From: DATJPR01 sp963843525
GTDB taxonomy: Bacteria; Bacteroidota; Ignavibacteria; UBA10030; UBA6906
DNA: 64,000 bases
Direction of reading: 5' to 3'
Assembly (NCBI GenBank): GCA_963843525.1
Contig: CAWJKM010000007.1
Coordinates: 992,001 to 1,056,000, forward strand
In this document: in pieces, positions 43,436 through 52,260 of the stretch
Position numbering within the stretch: the stretch's first letter is position 1
How the letters are laid out: each line of letters begins with the position of its first letter
Notes under the pieces: generated by a model
The model's database searches: none
What the model was told of the DNA's origin: nothing
Seen by the model: the letters and a program-made list of their open reading frames with translations, nothing else
Made by a program: the position numbers and the translations under genes

Positions 43436-45214
43436 ATGGACAAGGCCACCGTCTCTTCCATCCTTGACGAAATGGGGACACTTCTTGAACTTCAGGGAGC
43501 GAACCCCTTCAAATCCCGGGCTTTTCACACTGCCGCGCGGTCTCTCGAGGCCCTCACTGAGGATCTCAACGCTCTCGTAAAAGAGAACCGTTTGCAGGAA
43601 GTGAAAGGAGTGGGGAGTTCGATCGGTGCCATTATCAAGGACCTCGTCACCACCGGCGAATCCAAGGAATATGATGACTTACGCTCATCCCTTCCGAAGG
43701 GCCTGCTGGAGATGCTGAAGATCGAAGGATTGGGGCCGAAACGGATCAAACAGCTCTACGACGATCTCAAAATCGACTCGATTGAATCTCTCAGGAAAGC
43801 AGCCGAGGAAAATCGTCTCGCAGTCTTGAAAGGCCTCGGGGAAAAAATGCAGGAGAAGATTCTGGGAGGGATCGCGGCACTGCAGGAGCGGTCGGGAAAA
43901 CTCCTCTACTCAAGTGCTGCACCCCTGGCCGAGGAAATGGTCCGGCATCTCCGGTCACAACGCGGCGTTCGCGATGTGGAAGTCGCCGGCAGTTTGCGCC
44001 GTCGGAAGGAAGTCGTCGGGGATATCGATATTCTCGCCGTGGTGGAATCGAAGAACCGCGCTGCCGTGATGGGTGCGTTTGTCGGTCATCCGTCGGTGTC
44101 GAGAATTTTGGCACAGGGTGATACGAAATCGAGCGTTCTCTTGCGCGAAGGGATACAATGCGATCTTCGTCTCGTCGAAGCCGAAGAGTTCCCCTTTGCG
44201 CTCCAGTATTTTACCGGAAGCAAGGAACATAACGTCGAGCTCCGTTCGCGCGCGCGGAAGATGGGGTGGAGCCTGAACGAATACGGCTTTTCCTCCGTCG
44301 AAGAAGGGAAGAAATCGAAGGAGAGTCCGCATCGGCCGCCGAAATGTGCCGACGAGAAGGCTCTCTATCGGGCGCTGGGCCTGGCGTACATTGAGCCGGA
44401 GTTGCGCGAAGGCTCGGGGGAAATTGAGTCGGCGGAAAAAGGAGAGCTCCCCCGGCTGATCGAGTGGAAGGATTTGCGGGGCACACTCCATTGCCACTCA
44501 ACCTACAGCGACGGATTGCATACGCTTGAGCAAATGGCGCTGGCCGCCAAAGCGCTCGGGTGGGAGTATCTCGGGATCGCCGACCATAGCAAAGCGGCTG
44601 CGTATGCAGGGGGCCTGAGCAAAGCGGATGTCCTGCGGCAATTCAAGGAGATCGATGCGCTTAACAAGAAAACCGGCATTCATCTTCTCAAAGGCACGGA
44701 ATGTGACATCCTGCCGAACGGGGATCTCGATTGGCCATCCTCGCTTCTCGCGGAATTCGATTACGTCGTCGTGTCTATCCATAGCAATTTCAAGATGGCC
44801 GAACGGGAAATGACAGCACGGATCATCAAGGGACTGACTCAGAAATATGTGACGATGCTCGGACATCCCACGGGCCGACTTCTGCTCTCCCGGGATCCGT
44901 ACCCCGTAGCCATGACGGAAGTCATTCGTGCGGCGGGTTCCGCAGGGAAAATGATTGAAATCAACTCCTTCCCCAATCGGCTGGATCTGGACTGGCGACT
45001 CTGCCGCCTGGCAAAAGAGGCAGGTGTTCCCATCAGCATCAACCCCGATGCACACAGCATCGAGGACCTCAAGCACACACGGTTCGGCGTGAACGTGGCC
45101 CGCAAGGGGTGGCTTGAAGCAGACGACATAGTGAACACGAAGCCATTGCAGGAACTGGAACGGGCATTGCATGCGAGCGCCGGGCTCTCTCATGAAAAAG
45201 GAAGGAAACGATGA
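43436..45214 (+). CDS. polX: Family X DNA polymerase with PHP domain
   Basis: 592 residues. The N-terminal 8-kDa domain and helix-hairpin-helix units (VKGVGSSIGAII, IEGLGPKRIKQL, LKGLGEKMQEKI) are followed by the nucleotidyltransferase palm with the metal-binding pair DIDILA (about 197-202), then a C-terminal PHP domain from about 345 (HCHSTYSDGLHTLEQ, GIADHSK, GTECDILPNG, NPDAHS). PolX acts in base-excision repair and gap filling; the PHP domain gives 3'-5' exonuclease and AP-endonuclease activity in characterised members. Overlaps the next gene by ATGA. Confidence 0.94.
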   Translation: MDKATVSSILDEMGTLLELQGANPFKSRAFHTAARSLEALTEDLNALVKENRLQEVKGVGSSIGAIIKDLVTTGESKEYDDLRSSLPKGLLEMLKIEGLGPKRIKQLYDDLKIDSIESLRKAAEENRLAVLKGLGEKMQEKILGGIAALQERSGKLLYSSAAPLAEEMVRHLRSQRGVRDVEVAGSLRRRKEVVGDIDILAVVESKNRAAVMGAFVGHPSVSRILAQGDTKSSVLLREGIQCDLRLVEAEEFPFALQYFTGSKEHNVELRSRARKMGWSLNEYGFSSVEEGKKSKESPHRPPKCADEKALYRALGLAYIEPELREGSGEIESAEKGELPRLIEWKDLRGTLHCHSTYSDGLHTLEQMALAAKALGWEYLGIADHSKAAAYAGGLSKADVLRQFKEIDALNKKTGIHLLKGTECDILPNGDLDWPSSLLAEFDYVVVSIHSNFKMAEREMTARIIKGLTQKYVTMLGHPTGRLLLSRDPYPVAMTEVIRAAGSAGKMIEINSFPNRLDLDWRLCRLAKEAGVPISINPDAHSIEDLKHTRFGVNVARKGWLEADDIVNTKPLQELERALHASAGLSHEKGRKR

Positions 45215-45828
45215 AACGGTCTGATGGATTCTGGTGGGGAGGCATCCTGATCGTCCTAGGCGGGTTGCTCCTGCTGGAGAATCTCGACTTCTTGCGCGTG
45301 GGAGACGTCCTGCGTGATTACTGGCCTGCCTTGCTCGTTCTCGCCGGGGTCTGGTTCCTGCTTCGAGGAAAAGAGGAGCGACCGCGGGCGTCGTCGGAGA
45401 GCGGGGGATCAACCGAGGGAGGCCAGCTTCTCGGCGATATCCGCGCAACGCACACATCCGATTTCGCATCGTATTCCACAGTGTTCGGCGATTCAAAGAT
45501 TTTTGTAGAATCGAAGACATTCAAGGGAGGGACGATCTCGACAGTCTTCGGAGACTGCATTCTTGACTGTTCCCGCACCGGTTTTTCGGACGGCGAGCAG
45601 ACCATCAGAGTGTCGGGAGTCTTTGGCGATCTGTCGGTCCTCCTCCCCCCGGGAATCGCTTATACGCTCGGGGCGCACACCTTGTTCGGGGCCATCGATG
45701 CCGGACAGGAGCACCGTGACGGGTTCGCCTCCACTGTTCGCTATCGAAATCCCGGATATGATGCAGCCCAGAAAAAGGTCCGTCTCGAACTCTCCGGGGT
45801 ATTCGGGGATATCATGGTGCACGCTTAG
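45211..45828 (+). CDS. LiaF-like membrane protein (DUF5668 plus DUF2154-like domain)
   Basis: 205 residues. Two hydrophobic segments at about 8-25 (WWGGILIVLGGLLLLENL) and 38-51 (WPALLVLAGVWFLL) match the DUF5668 half. After a Ser/Gly-rich linker, a repetitive beta domain with recurring VFGD motifs (STVFGDSKIF, STVFGDCIL, GVFGDLSVLL, GVFGDIMVH) matches the C-terminal domain of LiaF-type cell-envelope stress proteins. No two-component system is adjacent, so only an envelope role is suggested. Confidence 0.75.
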   Translation: MKRSDGFWWGGILIVLGGLLLLENLDFLRVGDVLRDYWPALLVLAGVWFLLRGKEERPRASSESGGSTEGGQLLGDIRATHTSDFASYSTVFGDSKIFVESKTFKGGTISTVFGDCILDCSRTGFSDGEQTIRVSGVFGDLSVLLPPGIAYTLGAHTLFGAIDAGQEHRDGFASTVRYRNPGYDAAQKKVRLELSGVFGDIMVHA

Positions 45829-45830
45829 AT

Positions 45831-46124
45831 ATGGGGAAAGCGAAAGTTTCATTCTCTCCGCTCAACCAAACGCGGGAGGTAAAAGCAGGCGCAACGATCC
45901 TCGCAGCAGCGAATCAATGCGGCATTCCGATCGGCCAGTCGTGCAGCGGGGAGGGGATCTGCGGGTGGTGCAGGGTGACGATCCTGAGCGGTCAAGAGGC
46001 ACTCATTCCCCCCTCAGAGCTTGAACGACGACTCATGGAAGAGAAAGAGTTTGCAGATGATGAACGGGCGGCCTGTCTGGCCAAAGTGAAGGGCGATATT
46101 ACTATCACGACAACGTACTGGTGA
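45831..46124 (+). CDS. 2Fe-2S ferredoxin
   Basis: 97 residues with the plant/adrenodoxin-type cluster site: SCSGEGICGWC (about 38-48) gives three ligands spaced CX5CX2C, and the fourth is in RAACLAK near residue 84. A one-electron carrier. It starts 2 bases after the LiaF-like stop and overlaps the next ferredoxin gene, so all three form a compact operon. Confidence 0.88.
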   Translation: MGKAKVSFSPLNQTREVKAGATILAAANQCGIPIGQSCSGEGICGWCRVTILSGQEALIPPSELERRLMEEKEFADDERAACLAKVKGDITITTTYW

Positions 46125-46504
46125 CTATGAGTCGATATCAGCGACACGTCTTTGTGTGCATCAACGAACGTCCTCCGCAGCATCCGAAAGACTGTTGTCA
46201 TAACAAGGGGTCCGAGGAGATTCGTGAGGTTCTTAAAGCGGAAGTGAAACGACGTGGTCTGGGAAAGATCGTCCGCGCAAATACATCGGGATGCCTGGAC
46301 GCCTGCCAGTACGGACCGAGCATGGTGATCTACCCTGAGGGGATCTGGTACGGAGGCGTCAAGAAGGAGGACATTCCCGAAATCGTTGATCGGACGATCA
46401 TCCGCGGGGAGGTGATCCAGCGGCTTTTGATCAATGATGCGCGCTACGCCCCTGACGCATTGCAGTTTCCCGGGCTTGACTTGCACGACAGCCCGAATCC
46501 GTAA
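46121..46504 (+). CDS. Thioredoxin-like 2Fe-2S ferredoxin
   Basis: 127 residues with the N-terminal motif RHVFVCINERPPQHPKDCC and the later pair NTSGCLDACQYGPSMVIYPE, the cysteine pattern of thioredoxin-fold (Clostridium/NuoE-like) 2Fe-2S ferredoxins. GTG 46121 overlaps the upstream stop; ATG 46127 two codons later is an equally good start. Likely exchanges electrons with the adjacent ferredoxin or an unidentified partner. Confidence 0.85.
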   Translation: MTMSRYQRHVFVCINERPPQHPKDCCHNKGSEEIREVLKAEVKRRGLGKIVRANTSGCLDACQYGPSMVIYPEGIWYGGVKKEDIPEIVDRTIIRGEVIQRLLINDARYAPDALQFPGLDLHDSPNP

Positions 46505-46506
46505 TT

Positions 46507-47442
46507 ATGACTGTCCCGGCAAAGCAAATAGTTCCTACGAACCCCGTTGCCTATGTCATCATGCACCAGGCTCCAGGGGGACAACCGCAGGATGACTACC
46601 TTCATTCGATCCGTGACCTCCACCGTAAGGTGGCGGGCGAAGAGTCGCATTTGCGGGAGGCGTTCGAAAAGCTCCATACGGAGACCATCCCCCGGGAGGC
46701 CCAGGTTCTCTATGGTGCGTTGAGTGCCTTCCTTGTCACTCCGCTGAAATCGGACCAGGCAGAAGTCCGGGCACTCATCGCCGAGACACTCACCAGGGTC
46801 GCTCATGCTGGATCCGGCGATTCTTTTCCCGGCCTGCTGGGAATGATTCTCTCCCGGATTGTTCCCCTGCATGCATCGGATCCGGAGTTGATAGAGTTGC
46901 GCAACGCCGGGAGTGAATATCTTTCACACTTGAAATTTTCGGAGAACGCCGGCGACGTCTACGAATCGGCATTTCTCGTGGATGGCTCCGCGGGACTCGA
47001 TGTTCTCGAACACATCGTTCGCGACCGACTCGGGATTTATGCGGGAGCGCATGGGAAGCATCTCGCGCAAACGTCCGGATGGATGTTTGCCGCGTATAAT
47101 GTCGTCTTTGCAGAAACGCTCTCCGCCTCTGCGCAGTCGTTCGACGCGCGATTCTGGTTGAATAAGCCTCCGGCGATGCACTACGACAATTTTCGTCTTG
47201 CGATCGAAGAGGTTCTCAATGATCTGAAGGGGGTGGCCGGCGTCGCGGTTCTCGGATTGTGGCAGAGAAAGCTCGGATTCGGGGCTGGCCGGGAATTCAT
47301 TTGCAGGATCGCATGTTCTGATATGGCGGCGACCGAATTGGCAGTCAGAATATGGGCCGCCGGGTACAGGCGCGTTTTCCCCCGGGATATATCACCGGAT
47401 CGTCCATCATTGCTCTTGAGCGAGTTCTTTGCTGTGGAATGA
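46507..47442 (+). CDS. Hypothetical cytoplasmic protein downstream of the ferredoxins
   Basis: 311 residues, no signal peptide, no membrane segment and no motif that I recognise. The N-terminal half is helical and charged (SIRDLHRKVAGEESHLREAF); the C-terminal half has Trp-rich stretches (GWMFAAYNVVF, WLNKPPAMHYDNF). Only 2 bases separate it from the ferredoxin stop, so it is part of that operon and might use their electrons; this is speculation. Confidence 0.65.
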   Translation: MTVPAKQIVPTNPVAYVIMHQAPGGQPQDDYLHSIRDLHRKVAGEESHLREAFEKLHTETIPREAQVLYGALSAFLVTPLKSDQAEVRALIAETLTRVAHAGSGDSFPGLLGMILSRIVPLHASDPELIELRNAGSEYLSHLKFSENAGDVYESAFLVDGSAGLDVLEHIVRDRLGIYAGAHGKHLAQTSGWMFAAYNVVFAETLSASAQSFDARFWLNKPPAMHYDNFRLAIEEVLNDLKGVAGVAVLGLWQRKLGFGAGREFICRIACSDMAATELAVRIWAAGYRRVFPRDISPDRPSLLLSEFFAVE

Positions 47443-47458
47443 CGATGCCCGGAGGCGT

Positions 47459-47487
47459 TTGACATTCCGGCGTACGTGCTGTATATT
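47459..47487 (+). promoter_or_regulatory. Consensus sigma70 promoter of the outer-membrane protein gene
   Basis: TTGACA (47459-47464), 17-base spacer, TATATT (47482-47487): the best match to the sigma70 consensus in the window. The predicted leader is about 80 bases and ends in a strong AGGAGGT. Confidence 0.8.
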
Positions 47488-47572
47488 TGCTCACTTTACT
47501 ATGCGGTCAGACGAGATCCTCGCGTATCTGTATCCTCTTTGTCACTATCCTTCCATTATATCAGGAGGTCGT

Positions 47573-49009
47573 ATGCTTCAACGTGCTACAGCGATTCTGT
47601 GCGTCCTGTTCGTTGCGTCGGGAATAGGATTCGCGCAAGGGGCCAAAGTCGGTGGCGAAGCACGGCAGCTTGCCATGGGTGGTTCTACTCTCGGAACAGG
47701 TATCGTCTTGAATCCGTATATCACTGAAGATCCTGTGTGGATCTATGTGAACCCGGCCTATCAATCGCACTACATGAACTACTCCTGGTGGAATGTCGGG
47801 GGTGGAACACTGAGCAATCTGTCCTCCGGCGATAATGGCTATGGGAAGCAAAGCGCCGGGGTATCCTTCGGCCTGGGGAAACAGTTGAGCCTTGGGGCGA
47901 TTTTCAGCTACGATCCCTCTGCAGTGAATGTCGTGAATAAACTGCTGTCAGGGGGAACGGCATTGGCTCCGCTTCCCTTCACCCTCCCGTCGTTCGTTCC
48001 CCCGGGTGTGCGGGGCAACGTCGGAGGCACCATCTCCGGCGCACAGACCATTCCGGCGGTCGCAAACGTATGGGAAATTCTCGCGGCCTACCATGCCGGC
48101 TCTCTTGACCTTGGCTTCGGATTCATGTACGGGAATTCAAACTCCGATGAGACGGCCTCTTCCGGAGCGGCCAGCGCCTCCCGGGAGGCTTCTTCGCGAC
48201 TCTTCGGCTTTCGCGCCGGTCTCATTCTTGATCTCGGCGGCGGATCGAATTTCTCCGCCCATGGCGCACTCCGCCTGGATAATGCCACCGATAATGTCAC
48301 GTTCAGTCCGGTCGTCGCGGGCGAGGGCGGAGAATATTCCGCCACCGGGACGGAGATCGAGCTTGGTGCACGACTCAAGTACCGCCTCAACAACAAGTTC
48401 AGTTTCGTTCCGTATGGGGGCTTCCTGCTCATCACAGGTGAGCCGACAGAGGACAACCCGCGGAACGGCGTTGCGAAAGTCCCGTACAGCGAAAAGCTTA
48501 CTGCAACGGGGATCACCATCGGCGTCGGGGGAGAGTACAAAATCACGAATTTCCTACTGGCCGGCGGCGTGAGTTACCAGATGCTGAGCGGGAAACTTGA
48601 GAATTCCAATGCCACCGCGCAGACCTCGAGCACGGTGACCACGTCGTATACCTCCGTCCCCACCGTGAATCTCGGGGCGGAATGGTGGTTGACGGATTGG
48701 CTTGCAGCCCGTGCAGGGTATTTCCGCATGCTGGGAAGTGTGAAGACGAAACTGGAATCCAGTGCGGGTGCAACCTCCTCCACGGATGAAACCAACCTCA
48801 CGGTTCCCCTGAGCGTTGCTTTTGCGGGAGGAATCAATGGGGCTTCCTGGGACGGAGTTGCCACACTCGGTCTGGGCATCAGATTCGGGGCGTTCTCGCT
48901 TGACGGGACCATCAGTGATGAAGCGCTTCGCCGCGGCCTCGGTCTTCTCGGCTCGGGCGACAATATCAACACCTTTGGATACATCACCCTCGATTACAAT
49001 TTTGAATAA
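47573..49009 (+). CDS. Outer-membrane beta-barrel protein
   Basis: 478 residues from ATG 47573 with AGGAGGT just upstream. Signal peptide about 1-21 (ATAILCVLFVASGIGFAQ). The mature part has alternating beta strands, Gly/aromatic-rich turns and ends in an aromatic-terminated strand (FGYITLDYNFE), the signature of a barrel that ends in Phe/Glu. The start GGEARQLAMGGSTLGTG resembles the PorV/FadL-like proteins of Bacteroidota. Probably abundant, given the consensus promoter and strong terminator. Substrate unknown. Confidence 0.75.
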   Translation: MLQRATAILCVLFVASGIGFAQGAKVGGEARQLAMGGSTLGTGIVLNPYITEDPVWIYVNPAYQSHYMNYSWWNVGGGTLSNLSSGDNGYGKQSAGVSFGLGKQLSLGAIFSYDPSAVNVVNKLLSGGTALAPLPFTLPSFVPPGVRGNVGGTISGAQTIPAVANVWEILAAYHAGSLDLGFGFMYGNSNSDETASSGAASASREASSRLFGFRAGLILDLGGGSNFSAHGALRLDNATDNVTFSPVVAGEGGEYSATGTEIELGARLKYRLNNKFSFVPYGGFLLITGEPTEDNPRNGVAKVPYSEKLTATGITIGVGGEYKITNFLLAGGVSYQMLSGKLENSNATAQTSSTVTTSYTSVPTVNLGAEWWLTDWLAARAGYFRMLGSVKTKLESSAGATSSTDETNLTVPLSVAFAGGINGASWDGVATLGLGIRFGAFSLDGTISDEALRRGLGLLGSGDNINTFGYITLDYNFE

Positions 49010-49034
49010 GTCGCGGCAACTCTTTGCAGAGATG

Positions 49035-49066
49035 AAACGGGCGGCTCCCATGGGGACCGCCCGTTT
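49035..49066 (+). terminator. Terminator after the outer-membrane protein gene
   Basis: aaacgggcgg (49035-49044) pairs with ccgcccgttt (49057-49066), extended by TCCC/GGGG in the loop region; A run before, T run after, 25 bases beyond the stop. Confidence 0.8.
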
Positions 49067-49096
49067 GTGTTCATCACACGGGGAATTTCTCGATCT

Positions 49097-50695
49097 ATGA
49101 CGCACACAGTCGACTTTCTGGTCATCGGGAGCGGCATCGCGGGCCTTTCCTACGCTCTCAAAGTCTCGCAGTTCGGAACCGTCGCGATCATTACCAAGAA
49201 GGAAAAAGCGGAATCCAATACGAACTACGCGCAGGGCGGGGTGGCGGCAGTCATGTCGACCGTCGACTCGTTCGAGCTGCATGTGTCCGACACGCTTTCC
49301 GTGGGACAGGGCATCTGTCACCGGGATGCCGTTGAGATCATGGTGCGCGAGGGTCCAGCCCGGCTCCGTGAACTCATTGAATTCGGTGTACGCTTCACAC
49401 AAAGGGATGGAAGGCTGGACCTCGGACGCGAGGGCGGACACTCCACCAACCGGATCGTTCACTCCGATGATCTGACCGGTCGCGAAATAGAGCGCGGTCT
49501 CCTCCAGTCGATTTCGGAAAAGGACAATATCGGCATCTTTGAAAACCACATCGCGGTGGAATTGATTACCCAGCATCACGTTGATCCGTCGCGTCCCATC
49601 TCGCGCGAGCAGATCCAGTGCTGGGGAGCCTATGCGTTCAACTCACGGACCGAAGAGGTCGACACGTTCCTGGCCAAAGTGGTGTTGCTCGCGACGGGCG
49701 GTCTCGGCCATGTGTACCTGCATACAACGAACCCGTTGATTGCGACCGGAGACGGCGTGGCAATGGCATACCGTGCGGGTGCAACAGTCGGGAATATGGA
49801 ATTTATCCAGTTTCATCCGACCACGCTTTACGATTCCGGATCGCCATCATTTCTTATCTCCGAAGCTGTCCGGGGGTTCGGGGGCGTGCTGAAGCTCCAA
49901 AATGGACAGGAGTTCATGCAGAATTATGACGCGAGAAAGTCACTTGCGCCTCGCGATATCGTCGCCTATGCAATCGACAATGAACTGAAGAAACGGGGTG
50001 ATCAGTATGTATGGCTCGATCTGCGCCACCTGCCGGCCGATGAGGTGAAGGGTCATTTCCCGCATATCTACAACACCTGCCTCACGCGATTTAAACTCGA
50101 CATCACGAAGGAGCCAATCCCGGTGGTGCCCGCCGCGCACTACAGTTGCGGCGGCATTGTCACGGATGTGAACGGAAAGACTTCGATTCGTGGTTTGTTC
50201 GCCGCGGGGGAGGTCACCCTGACTGGCGTCCATGGTGCGAACCGTCTGGCGTCCAATTCGCTCCTCGAAGCCCTGGTGTTTTCCGATCGTGCCGTCGTGG
50301 CATCGGAACATTTTCTCAGGGACGAGTCGGGTCCCATTCCCTCTATCGGACCGTGGGACGACTCGGGCACTTTCAACGCGGAAGAATGGGTGCTGGTCGC
50401 CTTTAACCGGCGCGAAATCCAGCAGATCATGTGGGACTACGTCGGGATCGTCCGATCCACGCTCCGACTGGAAAGGGCCCAACGCCGGATGGACCTCCTG
50501 AGTCGCGAAGTGGAGGATTTCTATAAGCGAACCAAGGTGACGGAGCCGCTGATCGAGTTGAGAAATCTCGCGTTATGCGCCTCGCTCATCATTCGTTGCG
50601 CGATGAGCCGGAAAGAGTCCCGCGGTCTGCATGTGACAACCGACTTTAAGAACCGCGATGATGCAAATTTTCTGAAGGACACGATTCTCACCTGA
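49097..50695 (+). CDS. nadB: L-aspartate oxidase
   Basis: 532 residues. FAD enzyme that oxidises aspartate to iminoaspartate in NAD synthesis. The dinucleotide fold VIGSGIAGLSYALKV is at about 8-22; TNYAQGGVAAV (about 45), HTTNPLIATGDG (about 214), FIQFHPTTLY (about 236) and SCGGIVTD (about 351) match the succinate dehydrogenase/NadB family. The active-site GGHSTNRIVH favours NadB over fumarate reductase. No nadA or nadC is in the window. ATG 49097 is preferred over the upstream in-frame codon that lies in the terminator. Confidence 0.93.
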   Translation: MTHTVDFLVIGSGIAGLSYALKVSQFGTVAIITKKEKAESNTNYAQGGVAAVMSTVDSFELHVSDTLSVGQGICHRDAVEIMVREGPARLRELIEFGVRFTQRDGRLDLGREGGHSTNRIVHSDDLTGREIERGLLQSISEKDNIGIFENHIAVELITQHHVDPSRPISREQIQCWGAYAFNSRTEEVDTFLAKVVLLATGGLGHVYLHTTNPLIATGDGVAMAYRAGATVGNMEFIQFHPTTLYDSGSPSFLISEAVRGFGGVLKLQNGQEFMQNYDARKSLAPRDIVAYAIDNELKKRGDQYVWLDLRHLPADEVKGHFPHIYNTCLTRFKLDITKEPIPVVPAAHYSCGGIVTDVNGKTSIRGLFAAGEVTLTGVHGANRLASNSLLEALVFSDRAVVASEHFLRDESGPIPSIGPWDDSGTFNAEEWVLVAFNRREIQQIMWDYVGIVRSTLRLERAQRRMDLLSREVEDFYKRTKVTEPLIELRNLALCASLIIRCAMSRKESRGLHVTTDFKNRDDANFLKDTILT

Positions 50696-50711
50696 TCTGT
50701 GCCAACCATCC

Positions 50712-50740
50712 TTGTTTCGTCTCCGGCGTTCTCGTATATT
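50712..50740 (+). promoter_or_regulatory. Sigma70-type promoter of purF
   Basis: TTGTTT (50712-50717), 17-base spacer, TATATT (50735-50740). The predicted leader is about 20 bases. Confidence 0.65.
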
Positions 50741-50766
50741 ATCTGTTTGCGGAAGACAGAGAAGGA

Positions 50767-52260
50767 ATGGACTTGCCCCCTGATCGAGATAAACCCCGAG
50801 ACCATTGCGCCGTTTTCGGCGTCTTCGGTCACCACCAGGCCTCCCAGCTCACCTATTACGGCCTTCTCGCCCAGCAACACCGCGGGCAGGAAGGATCCGG
50901 GATTGTCACATCCGAGTACGATGAAGCCGCCGGCAAACACCGGTTTCACGTCCATAAAGACTTCGGACTCGTCTCAGATGTGTACGGCGACGACAGGCTA
51001 CTGAGCCGTACGCTCAAAGGGCAGAGTGCAATCGGCCACAACAGATACTCGACCGCCGGTGCGGCCAACAACAAGGCCAATATTCAGCCCTTCACCGTGT
51101 TCTACCGGTCGGGGAACATCGCCGTCGCGCACAACGGCAACCTCACAAATTTCCGTTCGATCAGACAGAGACTTCAGGACGAGGGAACGATTTTTCAAAC
51201 CACCTCCGACACGGAAGTGATTCTCCACCTCATTGCCCGGAGCAGAACGAATGATCAGATCGAACAGATCAGGGAGGCCCTTGCGCAGATTGCGGGCGCC
51301 TACTCGCTCGTCCTCCTGACGGAACATGCGCTGATCGCGGCGCGCGATCATGCCGGAGTGCGTCCCCTGGCCATCGGGAAAAAGGGAAATACCTATGTCG
51401 TCGCCTCCGAGACGGTGGGCTTCGACATCATCGACGCGGAATATGTTCGCGATGTTGAACCCGGAGAGATCGTGGTCATCGATGAAGAAACTCAGAAGAC
51501 CGGCAAGATCCGGTCGCTGCGGATCGATGACCGCCCGGCCCAGCCCCACTACTGCATTTTCGAGTTTATCTACTTTTCGCGGCCCGACAGTCAAATCTAC
51601 GGACACAGTGTTGATAAGGTCCGGCGAAAGCTGGGAAAGAACCTTGCCAACGCCCACCCGGTGGTCGCGAAAAACCCCGATGACAAGGTCATCGTGATCA
51701 ACGTCCCGGATTCGAGCAACACTGCGACGATGGGATATGTGCAGCAAACGAACAAGAACGGCGGCAAGGCGAGGCTGGAGATCGGCCTGATTCGAAGCCA
51801 CTACATCGGAAGGACGTTCATCCAGCCCAACCAGGATGTGCGACAGAACAAGGTCAAGACGAAATTCAATATTGTGAAGGGCGTGCTCAAAGACCGTGTT
51901 GTCACGATCGTGGACGATTCCATTGTGCGTGGAACCACGTCAAAGCAACTCGTCCAGCTCATTCGACAGGCGGGTCCGAAAGAGGTGCACTTCCGGGTCA
52001 CTGCGCCGCCCATCAAGTTTCCCTGTCATTACGGAATGGACTTCCCAACAGAACAGGAGCTCATCGCGAACCAGTGCGGCGGGGATATCGATGCGATCGC
52101 GAAGGAGCTCGGCGTTGATAGTCTCGGCTACCTCTCCATCGAAGATATGCTGGCATCCGCACCACACGAGTCGGGGGAGCATTACTGTACCGCATGCTTC
52201 AGCGGACGGTACCCGATTCCGATCGATGCGAAACAAACCAAAGAAGAGCATGAGACATGA
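50767..52260 (+). CDS. purF: Amidophosphoribosyltransferase
   Basis: Commits PRPP to purine synthesis by making phosphoribosylamine from glutamine. 497 residues. The N-terminal nucleophile Cys is in DHCAVFGVFGH (residue 14), so a 13-residue propeptide is expected to be removed. The glutaminase domain (about 14-240) is followed by a phosphoribosyltransferase domain with the PRPP loop VTIVDDSIVRGTTS (about 379-392). Cysteines in HYCIFEFIYFSRPDS, PCHYGMDF and YCTACFSG match the 4Fe-4S ligands of the Bacillus enzyme. AAGG sits too close to ATG 50767 for an ideal ribosome-binding site. Overlaps pgsA by ATGA. Confidence 0.95.
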   Translation: MDLPPDRDKPRDHCAVFGVFGHHQASQLTYYGLLAQQHRGQEGSGIVTSEYDEAAGKHRFHVHKDFGLVSDVYGDDRLLSRTLKGQSAIGHNRYSTAGAANNKANIQPFTVFYRSGNIAVAHNGNLTNFRSIRQRLQDEGTIFQTTSDTEVILHLIARSRTNDQIEQIREALAQIAGAYSLVLLTEHALIAARDHAGVRPLAIGKKGNTYVVASETVGFDIIDAEYVRDVEPGEIVVIDEETQKTGKIRSLRIDDRPAQPHYCIFEFIYFSRPDSQIYGHSVDKVRRKLGKNLANAHPVVAKNPDDKVIVINVPDSSNTATMGYVQQTNKNGGKARLEIGLIRSHYIGRTFIQPNQDVRQNKVKTKFNIVKGVLKDRVVTIVDDSIVRGTTSKQLVQLIRQAGPKEVHFRVTAPPIKFPCHYGMDFPTEQELIANQCGGDIDAIAKELGVDSLGYLSIEDMLASAPHESGEHYCTACFSGRYPIPIDAKQTKEEHET

